From Actinacidiphila oryziradicis (GTDB taxonomy: Bacteria > Actinomycetota > Actinomycetes > Streptomycetales > Streptomycetaceae): 64,000 nt of DNA. The notes below the pieces were generated by a model. That model did no database searches. It was given only the letters and a program-made list of their open reading frames with translations, and was not told where the DNA came from. Of this stretch, positions 1 to 9,376 are shown piece by piece; the stretch's first letter is position 1, and the number at the start of each line of letters is the position of its first letter. The position numbers and the translations under genes were made by a program. Where the stretch lies: assembly GCF_005047355.1 (NCBI RefSeq), contig NZ_SUMC01000012.1, positions 62,001 through 126,000 on the forward strand. Direction: 5' to 3'.

Positions 1-475
1 GCGCTGTGCCGGCCGAGGTGAGCTTCACCAGGTCCTGGGGGGCGAGTTCGACCTCCAGACCGCGTTTGCCCGCGGAGACGAAGACGGTGTCGTGGTCGAG
101 GGCGGAGGAGTCGACGACCGTGCGCAGCTGCTTGCGCTGCCCCAGCGGTGAGATTCCGCCCCGTACATAGCCGGTGGTGCGTTCGGCGGCGGCGGGGTCG
201 GCCATGGCGGCGCGCTTGCCGCCGGTGGCGGAGGCGAGGGCCTTGAGGTCCAGGGCCCCGGTGACGGGGACGACGGCGACGGCCAGCACACCGTCGATGT
301 CGGCGACGAGCGTCTTGAAGACGCGCTCGGGGGCGGTGCCGAGGGCTTGGGCGGCCTCTTCCCCGTAGCTGGCAACGGCCGGATCGTGCTCGTAGGAGTG
401 GAGGGTGAAGGCGGTGCCGGTCTTCTCCAGTACGACGGTGGCGGGGGTGCCGCCGGGGCGCTGCTTCTTGCCCAT
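1..475 (-). CDS. ybaK: YbaK/EbsC-type Cys-tRNA(Pro) deacylase, 3' end cut by window edge
   Basis: Family role: a cytoplasmic trans-editing enzyme that hydrolyses Cys mischarged onto tRNA-Pro. The frame opens at ATG 475 and is still open at base 1, giving 158 residues. The family is about 160 residues long, so only a few C-terminal residues lie outside. Visible family features are the N-terminal block TPATVVLEKTGTAF, the lysine-bearing VFKTLVADIDG, and a glycine-rich YVRGGISPLGQRKQL segment. A GGAGG ribosome site (485-489) lies 9 nt before the ATG and fixes the start. It follows the Lon-N-like gene on the same strand after a 16-bp gap, so the two may be cotranscribed. The match is by fold-family motifs; which mischarged tRNA it edits is inferred. 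Confidence 0.85.
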   Translation of the reverse strand, partial: MGKKQRPGGTPATVVLEKTGTAFTLHSYEHDPAVASYGEEAAQALGTAPERVFKTLVADIDGVLAVAVVPVTGALDLKALASATGGKRAAMADPAAAERTTGYVRGGISPLGQRKQLRTVVDSSALDHDTVFVSAGKRGLEVELAPQDLVKLTSAGTA

Positions 476-491
476 CGGGCGGTACCTCCGG

Positions 492-1202
492 TCAGTTGGG
501 GCTGGGGGCCTTCTGCGTGAGGTCAACGGCGGGGATGGTGCGGAGCTTGCTGATGACGGCGGCCTCGCGGCGCAGGAGCCGCAGTTCCTCGGCGAGCCGG
601 GTGGCGGTGTCGGGCGCTTCGAGGAGGCGTTGCTTGGCCGGGGTGTCGAGGATGGTCGCCGCGGCGACGAGGTAGGACAGCACGGACGGCTCGTCGGGGA
701 GCTCCGGGGCGCCGGCGAGGGTACGCTCGCGGGCTCCGGCCAGCCGCTTCTGGTACGTACGGAAGGCCCGGGCGACCCCGGCGGCGAGCGCGCCCGCACC
801 TTCGCCGGAGTGCTCGGGGAGCTCTTCGACCTCGCCGACGAGATAGGGGCCGGTGGCGTCGATGGAGAGCACCCGGAAGCGGGTGGTGCCGGTGGCGACG
901 ATTTCGTAGCCGCCGCCGGTCTCGTGTTCGCCGATGGTCGCGGCGTCGGCGGTGCAGCCGACGGTGAACAGGGCCTGGGCCGGATTCTCGCCGAAGCCCG
1001 CGGCGGCGTCGGTGGCGTCCTTCGGGGCGACTTCATGGCCGTCGCGGATGGCCACCACGCCAAAGACGCGAGGGGCGTCCTCGGGGAGCGCGATCAGGTC
1101 GCGGACGAGGGCGCGGTACCGCTCCTCGAAGATGCTCAGCGGCAGGACGAGGCCGGGGAACAGCACCGAGTTCAGCGGGAAAAGCGGAAGGCGAGCGGTC
1201 AC
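492..1202 (-). CDS. LON peptidase N-terminal (substrate-binding) domain protein
   Basis: A 236-residue protein made essentially of the Lon substrate-recognition domain. It starts TARLPLFPLNSVLFPGLVLP, the hallmark strand that opens Lon N-domains, followed by FEERYRALVRD. There is no AAA+ or protease domain, so it is not a protease. Such stand-alone Lon-N proteins are widespread in actinomycetes and their role is not established. I prefer GTG 1202 over the upstream ATG 1229: the family N-terminus begins right there, and a TAGGCT -10 hexamer lies exactly 7 nt upstream, giving a leaderless start. The next gene downstream is the YbaK-type deacylase. Confidence 0.8.
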   Translation of the reverse strand: MTARLPLFPLNSVLFPGLVLPLSIFEERYRALVRDLIALPEDAPRVFGVVAIRDGHEVAPKDATDAAAGFGENPAQALFTVGCTADAATIGEHETGGGYEIVATGTTRFRVLSIDATGPYLVGEVEELPEHSGEGAGALAAGVARAFRTYQKRLAGARERTLAGAPELPDEPSVLSYLVAAATILDTPAKQRLLEAPDTATRLAEELRLLRREAAVISKLRTIPAVDLTQKAPSPN

Positions 1203-1209
1203 AAACGGA

Positions 1210-1215
1210 AGCCTA
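1210..1215 (-). promoter_or_regulatory. -10 hexamer TAGGCT for the Lon-N gene (leaderless start)
   Basis: Read on the minus strand, TAGGCT ends 7 nt before GTG 1202, so transcription should begin at the start codon. No Shine-Dalgarno sequence precedes the GTG. No convincing -35 was seen. Confidence 0.5.
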
Positions 1216-1310
1216 TGGCTTCGGGCCACATCGGCCGGAGCCAGCGGCCGGGGCCGGCGGCCGGGAACCGGTGTCCGCCGGAGCCGGACGGGCTCGCGCC
1301 GCCCGGACAG

Positions 1311-2339
1311 CTAGGCGTACGGGCCGCCCGCCCTGGCGGTGAGGCGGACGGTCGATGCCAGTTGGACGCGTACGCCGGTACGCATTTCCAGGAACTCGTG
1401 CAGGGGCTCACCCGTGCGGGACCAGGGGAAGCTGGTGGCGTGGATGCCGATGGCGCGGAACTGGTCGAGGGCTTCGGGCCAGCGCTTGCGGAGGATCAGT
1501 ACCTGGGTGAGGACGTTGCGTACTTCGGCGGGCTCGCGGTCGCCGCGTTCGTGCCAGGCGGAGAGCTGGAGGGCGCGGTCGACGGCGTCGTCGATGTACG
1601 AGTCGGCGCCGCGGCCGCCGCTGAGCAGATACTCGTAGGAGGCGATCAGCGGCAGGGCGTTCACCAGGGAGCCGGGCAGGACCCGCTCGGCGGCGTCCTC
1701 GGCGAAGGCGAGGTACTCCTCGGGCGGACTGGCGGGGTCCTCGCGCAGGAAGCGCAGGGCGCTGACGTGGCAGCCGTAGTGGTGCGGGGAGCGGGCGACG
1801 GCCTGGGCCCAGAGGGCGTCGAACTCCTCGCGCGGGGCACGCAGGCCGCGGGCGCGGGTGAGGGCGATCCGCCACGGGACCGGGTCTCCGGGGGCGGCCT
1901 CGGCGGCGGTGCGGACCTGCGGGCCGGCGTCGTGCAGGCGGGCGACGTGTCCGCGGCCCGTGCGCCAGGCGCCGCGTACGGCGATCTCGGCGTGCAGCAG
2001 GGCGAGGTCGGGGTCGTCGGGGTCGGCGTCCCACCAGGTGTCGAGCCAGCTCCGGCCGGGAGCGTCGCGGGGGCCGGACCGGCCGGCGGCGATGAGGTGC
2101 TGTTCGGCGAGCCAGCCGACGTAGCGGTCGCGCGCCTCCCACCAAGCGGTTTCGCGGGTCCGGGCCAGCAGTTCGGAAACCGGCTTGAAATCGCCGTCTA
2201 GCAGCCCCGTCGAGGCAGCGGCGAGCCGCTCGTCGGGCGCGTCGAGCCGCACTGTGTCATCGGGCGGCAGATCGGCCCCGATGTGCGGAGTGTGGCGCAT
2301 CATGCGTGACACGGCGACGAGGGAGTGAAGGAAAGGCAT
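1311..2339 (-). CDS. Conserved TPR-like hypothetical protein
   Basis: A 342-residue soluble protein without signal peptide or membrane segment. It is rich in Trp, Arg, Asp and Ala and largely helical, with repeated helix pairs such as LLARTRETAWWEARDRYVGW, LALLHAEIAVRGAWRTGRG and ALTRARGLRAPREEFDALWA. This resembles tetratricopeptide-like solenoids, but no canonical TPR consensus is certain. Function unknown. The start is ambiguous: ATG 2339 is used here; an upstream ATG (2384) and internal ATGs near residue 13 are alternatives, and none has a strong ribosome site. It lies between the Lon-N-like gene and a membrane protein, all on the minus strand. Confidence 0.65.
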   Translation of the reverse strand: MPFLHSLVAVSRMMRHTPHIGADLPPDDTVRLDAPDERLAAASTGLLDGDFKPVSELLARTRETAWWEARDRYVGWLAEQHLIAAGRSGPRDAPGRSWLDTWWDADPDDPDLALLHAEIAVRGAWRTGRGHVARLHDAGPQVRTAAEAAPGDPVPWRIALTRARGLRAPREEFDALWAQAVARSPHHYGCHVSALRFLREDPASPPEEYLAFAEDAAERVLPGSLVNALPLIASYEYLLSGGRGADSYIDDAVDRALQLSAWHERGDREPAEVRNVLTQVLILRKRWPEALDQFRAIGIHATSFPWSRTGEPLHEFLEMRTGVRVQLASTVRLTARAGGPYA

Positions 2340-2548
2340 GATGCGCTTATTGAAAGGCCATTGCCCGCCTCCGTTCATTCGCATTTGGATGAAGATTCCA
2401 TTGTTACTCCTCCGAAGGGGGTCGATGGCGCTGAGCGTCGCTGACTCGCTACAGTGTGTGGCGCGCCGTCAGGGGCCGGTCAGGGCTTGGCCGTCATTAG
2501 GTCATCGCGGCGGCCGAGTGAGAAGCCGCCTCCTTCAAGAGGGGAGGA

Positions 2549-2610
2549 GTCACATATGTCCAAAGGTTGCGTGTTTTAAGGCCAAGGCCAAGCAAAAAGC
2601 GATATGTGAC
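2549..2610. repeat. 9-bp inverted repeat bracketing an AT-rich 44-bp segment
   Basis: GTCACATAT (2549-2557) and ATATGTGAC (2602-2610) are perfect inverted copies. The segment between them is clearly richer in A and T than its surroundings and holds AAGGCC repeated twice. It sits just downstream of the membrane gene ending at 2630. The gap 2340-2629 holds no gene I can support; this element is its only distinctive feature. It could be a terminator-like hairpin, a protein-binding dyad or a small insertion scar. Confidence 0.55.
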
Positions 2611-2629
2611 TTCGGCGTCTGCGGCGGCC

Positions 2630-4198
2630 TCAACCCCGGCGCAGCAGCCGGGACGCGCCCGCCGCCACCGTCGTCGCAAGGATCCAACCCAGCATCATCA
2701 GAGCAGCTGCTACCCATTGAGCGAATCCCGAAAGCCGCCAGGCGCCGCCCTGTCCCAGATCGACCAGCGGCAGCAGCAGATCCAGCGCGAACAGTGCCGG
2801 ATTCCAATGCGGCCAGGCGCCCTGGTCGGTGGGCGGCGGCTGGGGCCGGGTCGCGAAGAACACCGCGCCGAGTGCCCACAGCACCGCCATCCACACCGCG
2901 GCGCGCCCGGGCCGGTAGCCATAGCCGACCGTCACGTCCTGCAGATAGCCCCACGCCTGGCCGGCCAGCGGCAGCGCCCCGCGCCGGCGTCGCTGCTTGG
3001 CGAGCAGCACCTCGCGGGCGTCGGAGTCCTCGCCGCCCGTGCGCAGGGCCGCAGCCAGGTGCTCGTACGGTTCGGGGCCGTACTCGGGGGTGACCGCGGC
3101 CAGCCAGGCGATGCGTTCGGACAGCGGGAAGGGGCCCTCGGGGGTGAGCGACGCATAGGTGAAGTTGGCGAGGTCGACGCCGCCGGACTCCGGCCAGGTC
3201 CGCCGGCTGTCGGTGAGATTGCCGACCCGGGCCCCGACCAGGGAGATCAAGCCGGTGGGCGGCTCGTCCAGGGTGAGCCGCAGCTCCGGGGTCTGGATCC
3301 GGCGCAGCGACAACTGCTGTTGGCCGGTCAGCCGGAAGCGCGCCCGGTCGATTATCACCGCGTTGCCGAACCGCCCGTCGTCCAGGCGCACCCCGCCCTC
3401 GGCGGTGAAGCGCTTGGTCCGCGCTCCGGCGGGCGGGGTGCCGCCGCCGCTGCCCGCGGCGACCCAGCCCGAGCTGAGGTACAGGGTGTGCTCGACGGTG
3501 ACCCGGGCGGCGTTGAGCGCGTATCGCCCGTCCGGGTTGTGCAGCATGCTGCCGCGCAGGCTCAGTCGTCCGCCGATCCGGGCGCTGCGCAGGCTGACTT
3601 CGCCGGTCGCCTCGATCAGCTCCGCCTCGACGTCCTGGGCGACGTTCAGTCCGTCGGCGGCCAGAGCCCGGCCGTGCCGGTCACGGCGGACGATGAGCTG
3701 GTTGATGAGCAGATCGGTGCCGATGTGCGCGTCGGTGAGCCGGATGCCGCCCTCCACGGTGCACTGGGCGAGATGCAGATCGCCGGTGGTGCTCAGCCGG
3801 GCGGCCTCCAGGCGCGGGATCGCGCAGTGCACCAGGCGCAGGGTGGTGAAACTGCACTCCGGCAGCAGCAGTTGCTGGTCGAAGCGGCAGTCGTGCATCT
3901 CCACATACGGGGTGACATGGCCGCCGGAGAGGTTCAACTGGCCGCTGACCTGCGCGCCGGACAGTTTGACGGCCGACACCCGGCCGGAGACGGCGGGCGG
4001 TCCGTCGAGCAGCAGCTTGGCGATCGCCTCTGCGCGCACGGTCCGGTCGGGGCCCCAGTAGCGGTCGGTGGCGGGATCGTCCCGCTCCGGGATGCCGGTC
4101 CGCAGGTCGTACACCTCGCCGAGGCGGAATGCCTCCCACAGCCCGTGCTCCACAGCGGTCCAGTCCTGTGGGGGTGCGATGTCCGGTGGCTCGGTCAC
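2630..4198 (-). CDS. Membrane protein with beta-solenoid-like domain (often annotated membrane-associated oxidoreductase)
   Basis: A 522-residue protein. Residues from about 60 to 360 hold repeated short strands of pentapeptide/bactofilin character, for example [39 protein letters not shown] and [19 protein letters not shown]. This implies a right-handed beta-solenoid. The C-terminus holds about three membrane helices ([53 protein letters not shown]). No nucleotide-binding or redox motif is visible, so the common database name oxidoreductase is not supported by the sequence. GTG 4198 is chosen because GGAGGG lies 7 nt upstream. It is divergent from hisD, sharing a 127-bp intergenic region. 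Confidence 0.7.
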   Translation of the reverse strand: MTEPPDIAPPQDWTAVEHGLWEAFRLGEVYDLRTGIPERDDPATDRYWGPDRTVRAEAIAKLLLDGPPAVSGRVSAVKLSGAQVSGQLNLSGGHVTPYVEMHDCRFDQQLLLPECSFTTLRLVHCAIPRLEAARLSTTGDLHLAQCTVEGGIRLTDAHIGTDLLINQLIVRRDRHGRALAADGLNVAQDVEAELIEATGEVSLRSARIGGRLSLRGSMLHNPDGRYALNAARVTVEHTLYLSSGWVAAGSGGGTPPAGARTKRFTAEGGVRLDDGRFGNAVIIDRARFRLTGQQQLSLRRIQTPELRLTLDEPPTGLISLVGARVGNLTDSRRTWPESGGVDLANFTYASLTPEGPFPLSERIAWLAAVTPEYGPEPYEHLAAALRTGGEDSDAREVLLAKQRRRRGALPLAGQAWGYLQDVTVGYGYRPGRAAVWMAVLWALGAVFFATRPQPPPTDQGAWPHWNPALFALDLLLPLVDLGQGGAWRLSGFAQWVAAALMMLGWILATTVAAGASRLLRRG

Positions 4199-4235
4199 TG
4201 AAGTCCCTCCCGTTGAGCCAGGGACACTAGTCGTA

Positions 4236-4252
4236 CCAGTAATGATCACTGG
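4236..4252. promoter_or_regulatory. Inverted repeat CCAGT-N7-ACTGG in the hisD divergent region
   Basis: A perfect 5-bp dyad with a 7-bp spacer lies between the divergent starts of the membrane gene and hisD, about 75 bp upstream of the proposed hisD transcription start. It could be an operator; no regulator can be assigned. Confidence 0.3.
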
Positions 4253-4312
4253 GCGGGACCCGTATGCCGTATCAGGGAGTGATACTCCGGACGACCTGTC
4301 GGACCGGTTCTC

Positions 4313-4318
4313 TACACT
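4313..4318 (+). promoter_or_regulatory. -10 hexamer TACACT for hisD (leaderless start)
   Basis: TACACT ends 7 nt before GTG 4326, predicting transcription initiation at or next to the start codon. No ribosome site precedes the GTG. Confidence 0.45.
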
Positions 4319-4325
4319 TGACCAT

Positions 4326-5678
4326 GTGATCTCCCGAATCGATCTGCGCGGTACCGCCTTCTCGGAGGGTTCTCCCGGAGGCGGCATCGACCGCGACCTG
4401 CTGCCCCGTGCCGACTTCGACGTCGAGGCCGCCCTGGAGAAGGTGCGCCCGATCTGCGAGGACGTGAAGCATCGTGGGACGGCGGCGCTGATCCACTACG
4501 CGGAGAAGTTTGACGGAGTCGTCATCGACCAGGTCCGGGTGCCTGCCGAGGCGCTTCGGCGCGCCCTTGAGGAGCTGGACCCGAAGGTGCGCGCCGCGCT
4601 GGAGGAGTCCGTCCGCCGCGCCCGCCTCGTCCACGGCGAGCAGCGCCGCAACGACCACACCACCCAGGTCGTGCCGGGCGGCACCGTGACCGAACGCTGG
4701 GTGCCCGTCGAGCGGGTCGGGCTGTACGTCCCGGGCGGGCGGTCCGTCTACCCGTCGTCCGTGATCATGAACGTGGTGCCCGCCCAGGAGGCCGGCGTCG
4801 CTTCGATGGCCGTCGCCTCGCCCGCGCAGAAGGCCCCTTTTCCAGGTCATTGGGGCGGCGGCCTGCCGCATCCCACCATCCTCGCCGCGTGCGCTCTGCT
4901 CGGCGTCGACGAGGTGTACGCGGCCGGAGGCGCCACCGCCATCGCCATGTTCGCGTACGGCACCGAGGAGTGCCGCCCGGCCACCTTGGTCACCGGTCCC
5001 GGCAACATCTGGGTGGCCGCCGCCAAGCGGCTGCTCAAGGGCCGGATCGGCATCGACGCCGAGGCCGGGCCGACCGAGATCGCCATCCTCGCCGATGCCA
5101 CCGCCGACCCGGTCCATGTCGCCGCCGACCTGATCAGCCAGGCCGAGCACGACCCGCTGGCCGCCGCAGTCCTCGTCACCGACTCCGAGGAGCTGGCCGA
5201 CGCGGTCGACAAGGAGCTGGAGACCCAGGTCGCGGCCACCAAGCATGTCGCCGACCGGATCCTCCCGGCGCTGGCCGGCCGCCAGTCCGGCATCGTGCTC
5301 GTCGACACCATCGAGCAGGGCCTCGCCGTGGTGAACGCCTACGCCGCCGAGCACCTGGAGATCCAGACCGCCGACGCCCACGCGGTCGCCGCCAGGGTGC
5401 GCAATGCGGGTGCGGTCTTCATCGGCCCCTATGCCCCGGTCTCGCTCGGTGACTACGCCGCCGGGTCGAACCATGTGCTGCCCACCGGCGGCTGTGCCTG
5501 CCACTCCTCGGGCCTGTCGGTGCAGAGCTTCCTGCGCGGTATCCACGTCGTGGACTACACCCGGGACGCGCTGGCCGACGTCGCCCACCATGTCGTCACC
5601 CTCGCCGACGCCGAGGACCTGCCGGCGCACGGCGCGGCGGTCCGCGCCCGATTCGAATGGACGGTTCCTGGCACGTGA
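4326..5678 (+). CDS. hisD: Histidinol dehydrogenase
   Basis: Catalyses the last two steps of histidine synthesis, L-histidinol to L-histidine, with NAD+ and a catalytic zinc. The protein has 450 residues, typical of the family. Visible motifs include [20 protein letters not shown], the nucleotide-binding region [25 protein letters not shown] and EAGPTEIAI. The zinc/active-site blocks are SQAEHDP, AAEHLEI and [13 protein letters not shown]. The open frame extends 258 bp upstream, but family N-termini begin near ISRIDLRG, matching GTG 4326, which also has a leaderless -10. It is the first gene of the his operon; its TGA overlaps the hisC GTG by 4 nt, indicating translational coupling. Confidence 0.97.
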   Translation: MISRIDLRGTAFSEGSPGGGIDRDLLPRADFDVEAALEKVRPICEDVKHRGTAALIHYAEKFDGVVIDQVRVPAEALRRALEELDPKVRAALEESVRRARLVHGEQRRNDHTTQVVPGGTVTERWVPVERVGLYVPGGRSVYPSSVIMNVVPAQEAGVASMAVASPAQKAPFPGHWGGGLPHPTILAACALLGVDEVYAAGGATAIAMFAYGTEECRPATLVTGPGNIWVAAAKRLLKGRIGIDAEAGPTEIAILADATADPVHVAADLISQAEHDPLAAAVLVTDSEELADAVDKELETQVAATKHVADRILPALAGRQSGIVLVDTIEQGLAVVNAYAAEHLEIQTADAHAVAARVRNAGAVFIGPYAPVSLGDYAAGSNHVLPTGGCACHSSGLSVQSFLRGIHVVDYTRDALADVAHHVVTLADAEDLPAHGAAVRARFEWTVPGT

Positions 5679-6778
5679 CCGGTATCGACGACCTCCCCAT
5701 CCGCGACGAGCTGCGCGGCCAGTCCCCGTACGGCGCCCCCCAGCTCGACGTACCCGTACGCCTCAACACCAACGAGAACCCGTACCCGTTGCCCGAGCCG
5801 CTGGTCCAGCGGATCACCGAGCGCGTCCGCGAGGCCGCCCGCAACCTCAACCGCTATCCCGACCGGGAAGCGGTGGAGCTCCGCACCGAGCTGGCGAAGT
5901 ACCTCACCCGCAGCGCCGGACACGAGGTCGGCACGGCCAACGTCTGGGCCGCCAACGGCTCCAACGAGGTGCTTCAGCAGCTGCTGCAGACCTTCGGCGG
6001 CCCGGGGCGCACAGCGATCGGCTTCGAGCCTTCCTACTCCATGCACGGGCTCATCGCGCGCGGCACCGGCACCGCTTGGATCTCCGGCCCGCGGGGCGAC
6101 GACTTCGCGATCGACGTCGAGGCATCCGTGGCGGCCATCGCCGGGCACCGGCCGCATGTGGTCTTCATCACCTCGCCGAACAACCCCACCGGCACCGCCG
6201 TCGGCGCCGGGACCGTCCGCGCGCTGTACGAGGCCGCGCAGGCCGCGCGGCCTTCCCTTGTGATCGTCGACGAGGCATACGGCGAGTTCAGCCACCACCC
6301 GTCGCTGCTGCCGCTGATCGAGGGCCGCCCGAATCTCGTCGTCAGCCGCACCATGTCCAAGGCGTTCGGCGCCGCCGGCCTGCGTCTGGGCTACCTCGCC
6401 GCCGACCCCGCCGTCGTGGACGCCGTACAGCTGGTGCGGCTGCCGTACCACCTGTCCTCCGTCACCCAGGCCACCGCGCTGGCCGCCCTGGAGTACACCG
6501 ATACTCTGCTCGGGTATGTCGAGCAGCTGAAGGCCGAGCGGGACCGCCTGGTCACCGAGCTGCGCGCGATCGGCTGCGAGGTCAGCGACTCGGATGCCAA
6601 CTTCGTGCAGTTCGGCCGCTTCGAGGACAGCCACACCGCCTGGCAGGCGATCCTCGACCGCGGCGTACTCGTCCGCGACAACGGCGTACCGGGCTGGCTG
6701 CGGGTCTCCGCGGGCACCCCGGCCGAGAACGACGCGTTCCTGGAAGCGGTGCGCGCGATGAAGAAGGAAGACAGATGA
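5675..6778 (+). CDS. hisC: Histidinol-phosphate aminotransferase
   Basis: A 367-residue PLP-dependent class I/II aminotransferase that converts imidazole-acetol phosphate plus glutamate to histidinol phosphate. The PLP lysine lies in [17 protein letters not shown]. Other signatures are [13 protein letters not shown] near the N-terminus, [25 protein letters not shown] and [10 protein letters not shown]. The start is GTG 5675 in a GTGA overlap with the hisD stop; an ATG 18 nt upstream is also in frame but would overlap hisD further. It ends in an ATGA overlap with hisB. Strict coupling through hisD-hisC-hisB implies one polycistronic unit. Confidence 0.97.
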   Translation: MTGIDDLPIRDELRGQSPYGAPQLDVPVRLNTNENPYPLPEPLVQRITERVREAARNLNRYPDREAVELRTELAKYLTRSAGHEVGTANVWAANGSNEVLQQLLQTFGGPGRTAIGFEPSYSMHGLIARGTGTAWISGPRGDDFAIDVEASVAAIAGHRPHVVFITSPNNPTGTAVGAGTVRALYEAAQAARPSLVIVDEAYGEFSHHPSLLPLIEGRPNLVVSRTMSKAFGAAGLRLGYLAADPAVVDAVQLVRLPYHLSSVTQATALAALEYTDTLLGYVEQLKAERDRLVTELRAIGCEVSDSDANFVQFGRFEDSHTAWQAILDRGVLVRDNGVPGWLRVSAGTPAENDAFLEAVRAMKKEDR

Positions 6779-7368
6779 ACCGCGTAGGCCGCGTGGAACG
6801 CACCACCAAGGAGACGTCCGTCGTCGTCGAGATCGACCTCGACGGCAAGGGAGACGTCGCGGTATCGACCGGTGTCGGCTTCTACGACCACATGCTCGAC
6901 CAGCTCGGCCGCCACGGCCTCTTCGACCTCACCGTCAAGACCGAGGGCGACCTGCACATCGACTCCCACCACACCATCGAGGACACCGCCCTCGCCCTCG
7001 GCGCCGCCTTCAAGCAGGCCCTCGGCGACAAGGTCGGCATCTACCGCTTCGGCAATTGCACGGTGCCGCTGGACGAGTCCCTCGCCCAGGTGACGGTCGA
7101 CCTCTCCGGCCGCCCCTACCTCGTCCACTCCGAGCCCGAGAACATGGCGCCGATGATCGGCGAGTACGACACCACCATGACCCGGCACATCCTGGAGTCG
7201 TTCGTCGCCCAGGCGCAGATCGCCCTGCATGTGCACGTCCCTTACGGGCGCAATGCGCACCACATCGTGGAGTGCCAGTTCAAGGCCCTCGCACGGGCCC
7301 TGCGCTACGCCTCCGAGCGCGACCCGCGCGCGGCCGGCATCCTCCCCTCGACGAAGGGCGCGCTGTGA
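6775..7368 (+). CDS. hisB: Imidazoleglycerol-phosphate dehydratase
   Basis: Dehydrates imidazole glycerol phosphate to imidazole-acetol phosphate using two manganese ions. At 197 residues it is the monofunctional dehydratase; there is no N-terminal histidinol-phosphatase domain. Metal-binding blocks are visible: [42 protein letters not shown]. The start ATG 6775 overlaps the hisC stop in ATGA. The stop overlaps the GTG of the next small gene in GTGA. The histidinol phosphatase (hisN in actinomycetes) is not in the window. Confidence 0.97.
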   Translation: MNRVGRVERTTKETSVVVEIDLDGKGDVAVSTGVGFYDHMLDQLGRHGLFDLTVKTEGDLHIDSHHTIEDTALALGAAFKQALGDKVGIYRFGNCTVPLDESLAQVTVDLSGRPYLVHSEPENMAPMIGEYDTTMTRHILESFVAQAQIALHVHVPYGRNAHHIVECQFKALARALRYASERDPRAAGILPSTKGAL

Positions 7369-7517
7369 ACACCGCCGCTACCGTCTACATCGTCCTGGGA
7401 CTCTTCCTCCTGGGCGGGGTCTACTCCTTCTGGAAGCAGAAGCTGCCCAAGGGCGTCATTGTGCTGCTCGGCGTCGGTGCGGCCATGTCCCTGGCCGCCG
7501 GCCTGGTGCACCTCTAG
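7365..7517 (+). CDS. Small membrane protein embedded in the his operon
   Basis: A 50-residue protein with two hydrophobic helices ([18 protein letters not shown] and [19 protein letters not shown]) joined by the basic turn KQKLPK, predicted as a hairpin in the cytoplasmic membrane. GTG 7365 overlaps the hisB stop in GTGA, the same coupling seen between the flanking his genes, which argues that it is real and translated with them. No catalytic motif is visible. I infer conservation in Streptomyces his operons from memory. Function unknown. Confidence 0.8.
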   Translation: MNTAATVYIVLGLFLLGGVYSFWKQKLPKGVIVLLGVGAAMSLAAGLVHL

Positions 7518-7534
7518 CTCCAAGGGAGGTTGTC

Positions 7535-8170
7535 ATGACCAAGAACGTGGTCGTCCTCGACTACGGATTCGGCAATGTCCGCTCCGCCGAGCGCGCCCTC
7601 ACCCGGACCGGCGCCGATGTCGAGATCACCGCAGACTTCGACAAGGCCATGGCCGCCGACGGCCTGCTGGTACCCGGCGTCGGGGCCTTCGCCGCCTGCA
7701 TGCAGGGCCTGAAGTCGGTGCGCGGTGAATGGATCATCGGGCGCCGGCTCGCCGGCGGACGCCCCGTGATGGGCATCTGTGTCGGCATGCAGATCCTCTT
7801 CGCGCGTGGCGTCGAGCACGGCGTGGAGACCGAGGGCTGCGACGAGTGGCCCGGCATCGTCGAGCCGCTGCGCGCGCCCATCGTCCCGCACATGGGCTGG
7901 AACACCGTGAAGGCACCCGAGGACACCCGGCAGTTCGCCGGCCTCGACGCCGACGCCCGCTTCTACTTCGTCCACTCCTACGCCGTACGGGACTGGGAAC
8001 TCGAAGTGAACAACGCCCACATCCGCCCGCCCAAGGTCACCTGGTCCACCCATGGCGAACCCTTTGTCGCCGCCGTCGAGAACGGACCCCTGTGGGCCAC
8101 CCAGTTCCACCCCGAGAAGTCCGGCGACTGCGGCGCGCAACTGCTCCGCAACTGGCTCGACACGCTGTGA
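7535..8170 (+). CDS. hisH: Imidazole glycerol phosphate synthase, glutamine amidotransferase subunit
   Basis: A 211-residue class I glutaminase that supplies ammonia to HisF for ring closure, yielding imidazole glycerol phosphate and AICAR. The triad is visible: nucleophile Cys in [10 protein letters not shown], His and Glu in [10 protein letters not shown]-terminal [13 protein letters not shown] is typical. ATG 7535 is preceded by AAGGGAGG about 8 nt upstream, a strong ribosome site, in contrast to the overlapping starts upstream. It partners with HisF encoded at 9377. Confidence 0.97.
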   Translation: MTKNVVVLDYGFGNVRSAERALTRTGADVEITADFDKAMAADGLLVPGVGAFAACMQGLKSVRGEWIIGRRLAGGRPVMGICVGMQILFARGVEHGVETEGCDEWPGIVEPLRAPIVPHMGWNTVKAPEDTRQFAGLDADARFYFVHSYAVRDWELEVNNAHIRPPKVTWSTHGEPFVAAVENGPLWATQFHPEKSGDCGAQLLRNWLDTL

Positions 8171-8228
8171 CCGCTGGCCGGCACAGGTCCGCACCCGCAC
8201 CCGTCCTCCCCGTAAGGTCCGCAACGCC

Positions 8229-8963
8229 ATGAGCTCCCCGCACCGCCTCGAACTCCTCCCCGCTGTCGACGTCCGCGACGGCCAGGCAGTCCGCCTCGTC
8301 CACGGCGAGTCCGGCTCCGAGACGTCCTACGGCGACCCGCTCGCCGCCGCCCTGGCCTGGCAGCAGTCCGGCGCCGAGTGGCTGCACCTCGTCGACCTCG
8401 ACGCCGCGTTCGGCACCGGCGACAACCGCGCACTGATCGCCGAGGTCGCCCGCACCATGGACGTCAAGGTCGAGCTCTCCGGCGGCATCCGCGACGACGA
8501 CACCCTCGCCGCCGCCCTCGCCACCGGCTGCACCCGCGTCAACCTCGGCACCGCCGCCCTGGAGACCCCGGAATGGGTCGCCAAGGTCATCGCCGAGCAC
8601 GGCGACCGCATCGCCGTCGGGCTCGACGTCCGCGGCACCACCCTGCGCGGCCGCGGCTGGACCCGCGACGGCGGCGACCTCTACGAGACCCTCGCCCGCC
8701 TCGACTCCGAGGGCTGCGCCCGCTATGTCGTCACCGACATCGCCAAGGACGGCACCCTCCAGGGCCCCAACCTGGATCTGCTGCGCAATGTCTGCGCCGC
8801 CACGGACCAGCCCATCGTCGCCTCGGGCGGCGTCTCCTCGCTCGATGACCTCCGCGCGATCGCCACCCTTGTCCCGGAAGGCGTCGAAGGCGCCATCGTG
8901 GGCAAGGCTCTGTACGCCAAGGCATTCACCCTCGAAGAAGCGTTGGAGGCCGTATCCCGATGA
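8229..8963 (+). CDS. priA: PriA: bifunctional ProFAR isomerase / phosphoribosylanthranilate isomerase
   Basis: A 244-residue (beta/alpha)8 barrel. In Streptomyces and Mycobacterium this protein catalyses both the HisA and the TrpF sugar isomerisations. Catalytic and phosphate-binding blocks: [67 protein letters not shown] 8229 has an AAGG ribosome site upstream. It ends in an ATGA overlap with ridA. No trpF is present in the window beside trpE, trpC, trpB and trpA, consistent with this enzyme doing both jobs. The dual activity is known for the family and inferred here. Confidence 0.95.
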   Translation: MSSPHRLELLPAVDVRDGQAVRLVHGESGSETSYGDPLAAALAWQQSGAEWLHLVDLDAAFGTGDNRALIAEVARTMDVKVELSGGIRDDDTLAAALATGCTRVNLGTAALETPEWVAKVIAEHGDRIAVGLDVRGTTLRGRGWTRDGGDLYETLARLDSEGCARYVVTDIAKDGTLQGPNLDLLRNVCAATDQPIVASGGVSSLDDLRAIATLVPEGVEGAIVGKALYAKAFTLEEALEAVSR

Positions 8964-9370
8964 CAGCAGACGGGGCCGTGCGCAGGATCCAGTCCGAAAG
9001 CCAGTCCGAAACCCCCTGGGAGGAGCGGATGGGTTTCTCGAGCGCCGTCGCCGCCGGGGACCGCGTCCTCGTCTCGGGCACCCTGCCGCTGGTCGACGGG
9101 AACCTGCAGGGCGAGAGCGACCCCTACGAGCAGACCAAGGCGGCCTTCTCCAACGCCTTCGCCGCACTGGAGAAGTTCGGCCTCGGCCCCGCCCACGTCA
9201 TCCGCACCCGCATGTACCTCACCCACGCCCGCGACGTCGACGCCGCGGGCCGCGCCCACAAAGAGCTCTTCGACGGCATCCGCCCGGCGGGGACTCTCGT
9301 CGTCGTCTCCGGCTTCGTCGACTCCCGCGTGCTCGTCGAGGTCGAGCTCGAAGCCTTCCGAGGAGCCTGA
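8960..9370 (+). CDS. ridA: RidA/YjgF-family enamine/imine deaminase
   Basis: A 136-residue RidA-fold protein. The family hydrolyses reactive enamine/imine intermediates from PLP enzymes, protecting branched-chain and other amino-acid pathways. Family blocks are [42 protein letters not shown] and the C-terminal Arg/Glu strand [12 protein letters not shown], where the substrate-carboxylate Arg sits. ATG 8960 overlaps the priA stop by 4 nt. Its place between priA and hisF suggests cotranscription with, and perhaps metabolite protection of, the HisC-containing pathway. Confidence 0.9.
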   Translation: MTADGAVRRIQSESQSETPWEERMGFSSAVAAGDRVLVSGTLPLVDGNLQGESDPYEQTKAAFSNAFAALEKFGLGPAHVIRTRMYLTHARDVDAAGRAHKELFDGIRPAGTLVVVSGFVDSRVLVEVELEAFRGA

Positions 9371-9376
9371 ATTTCC

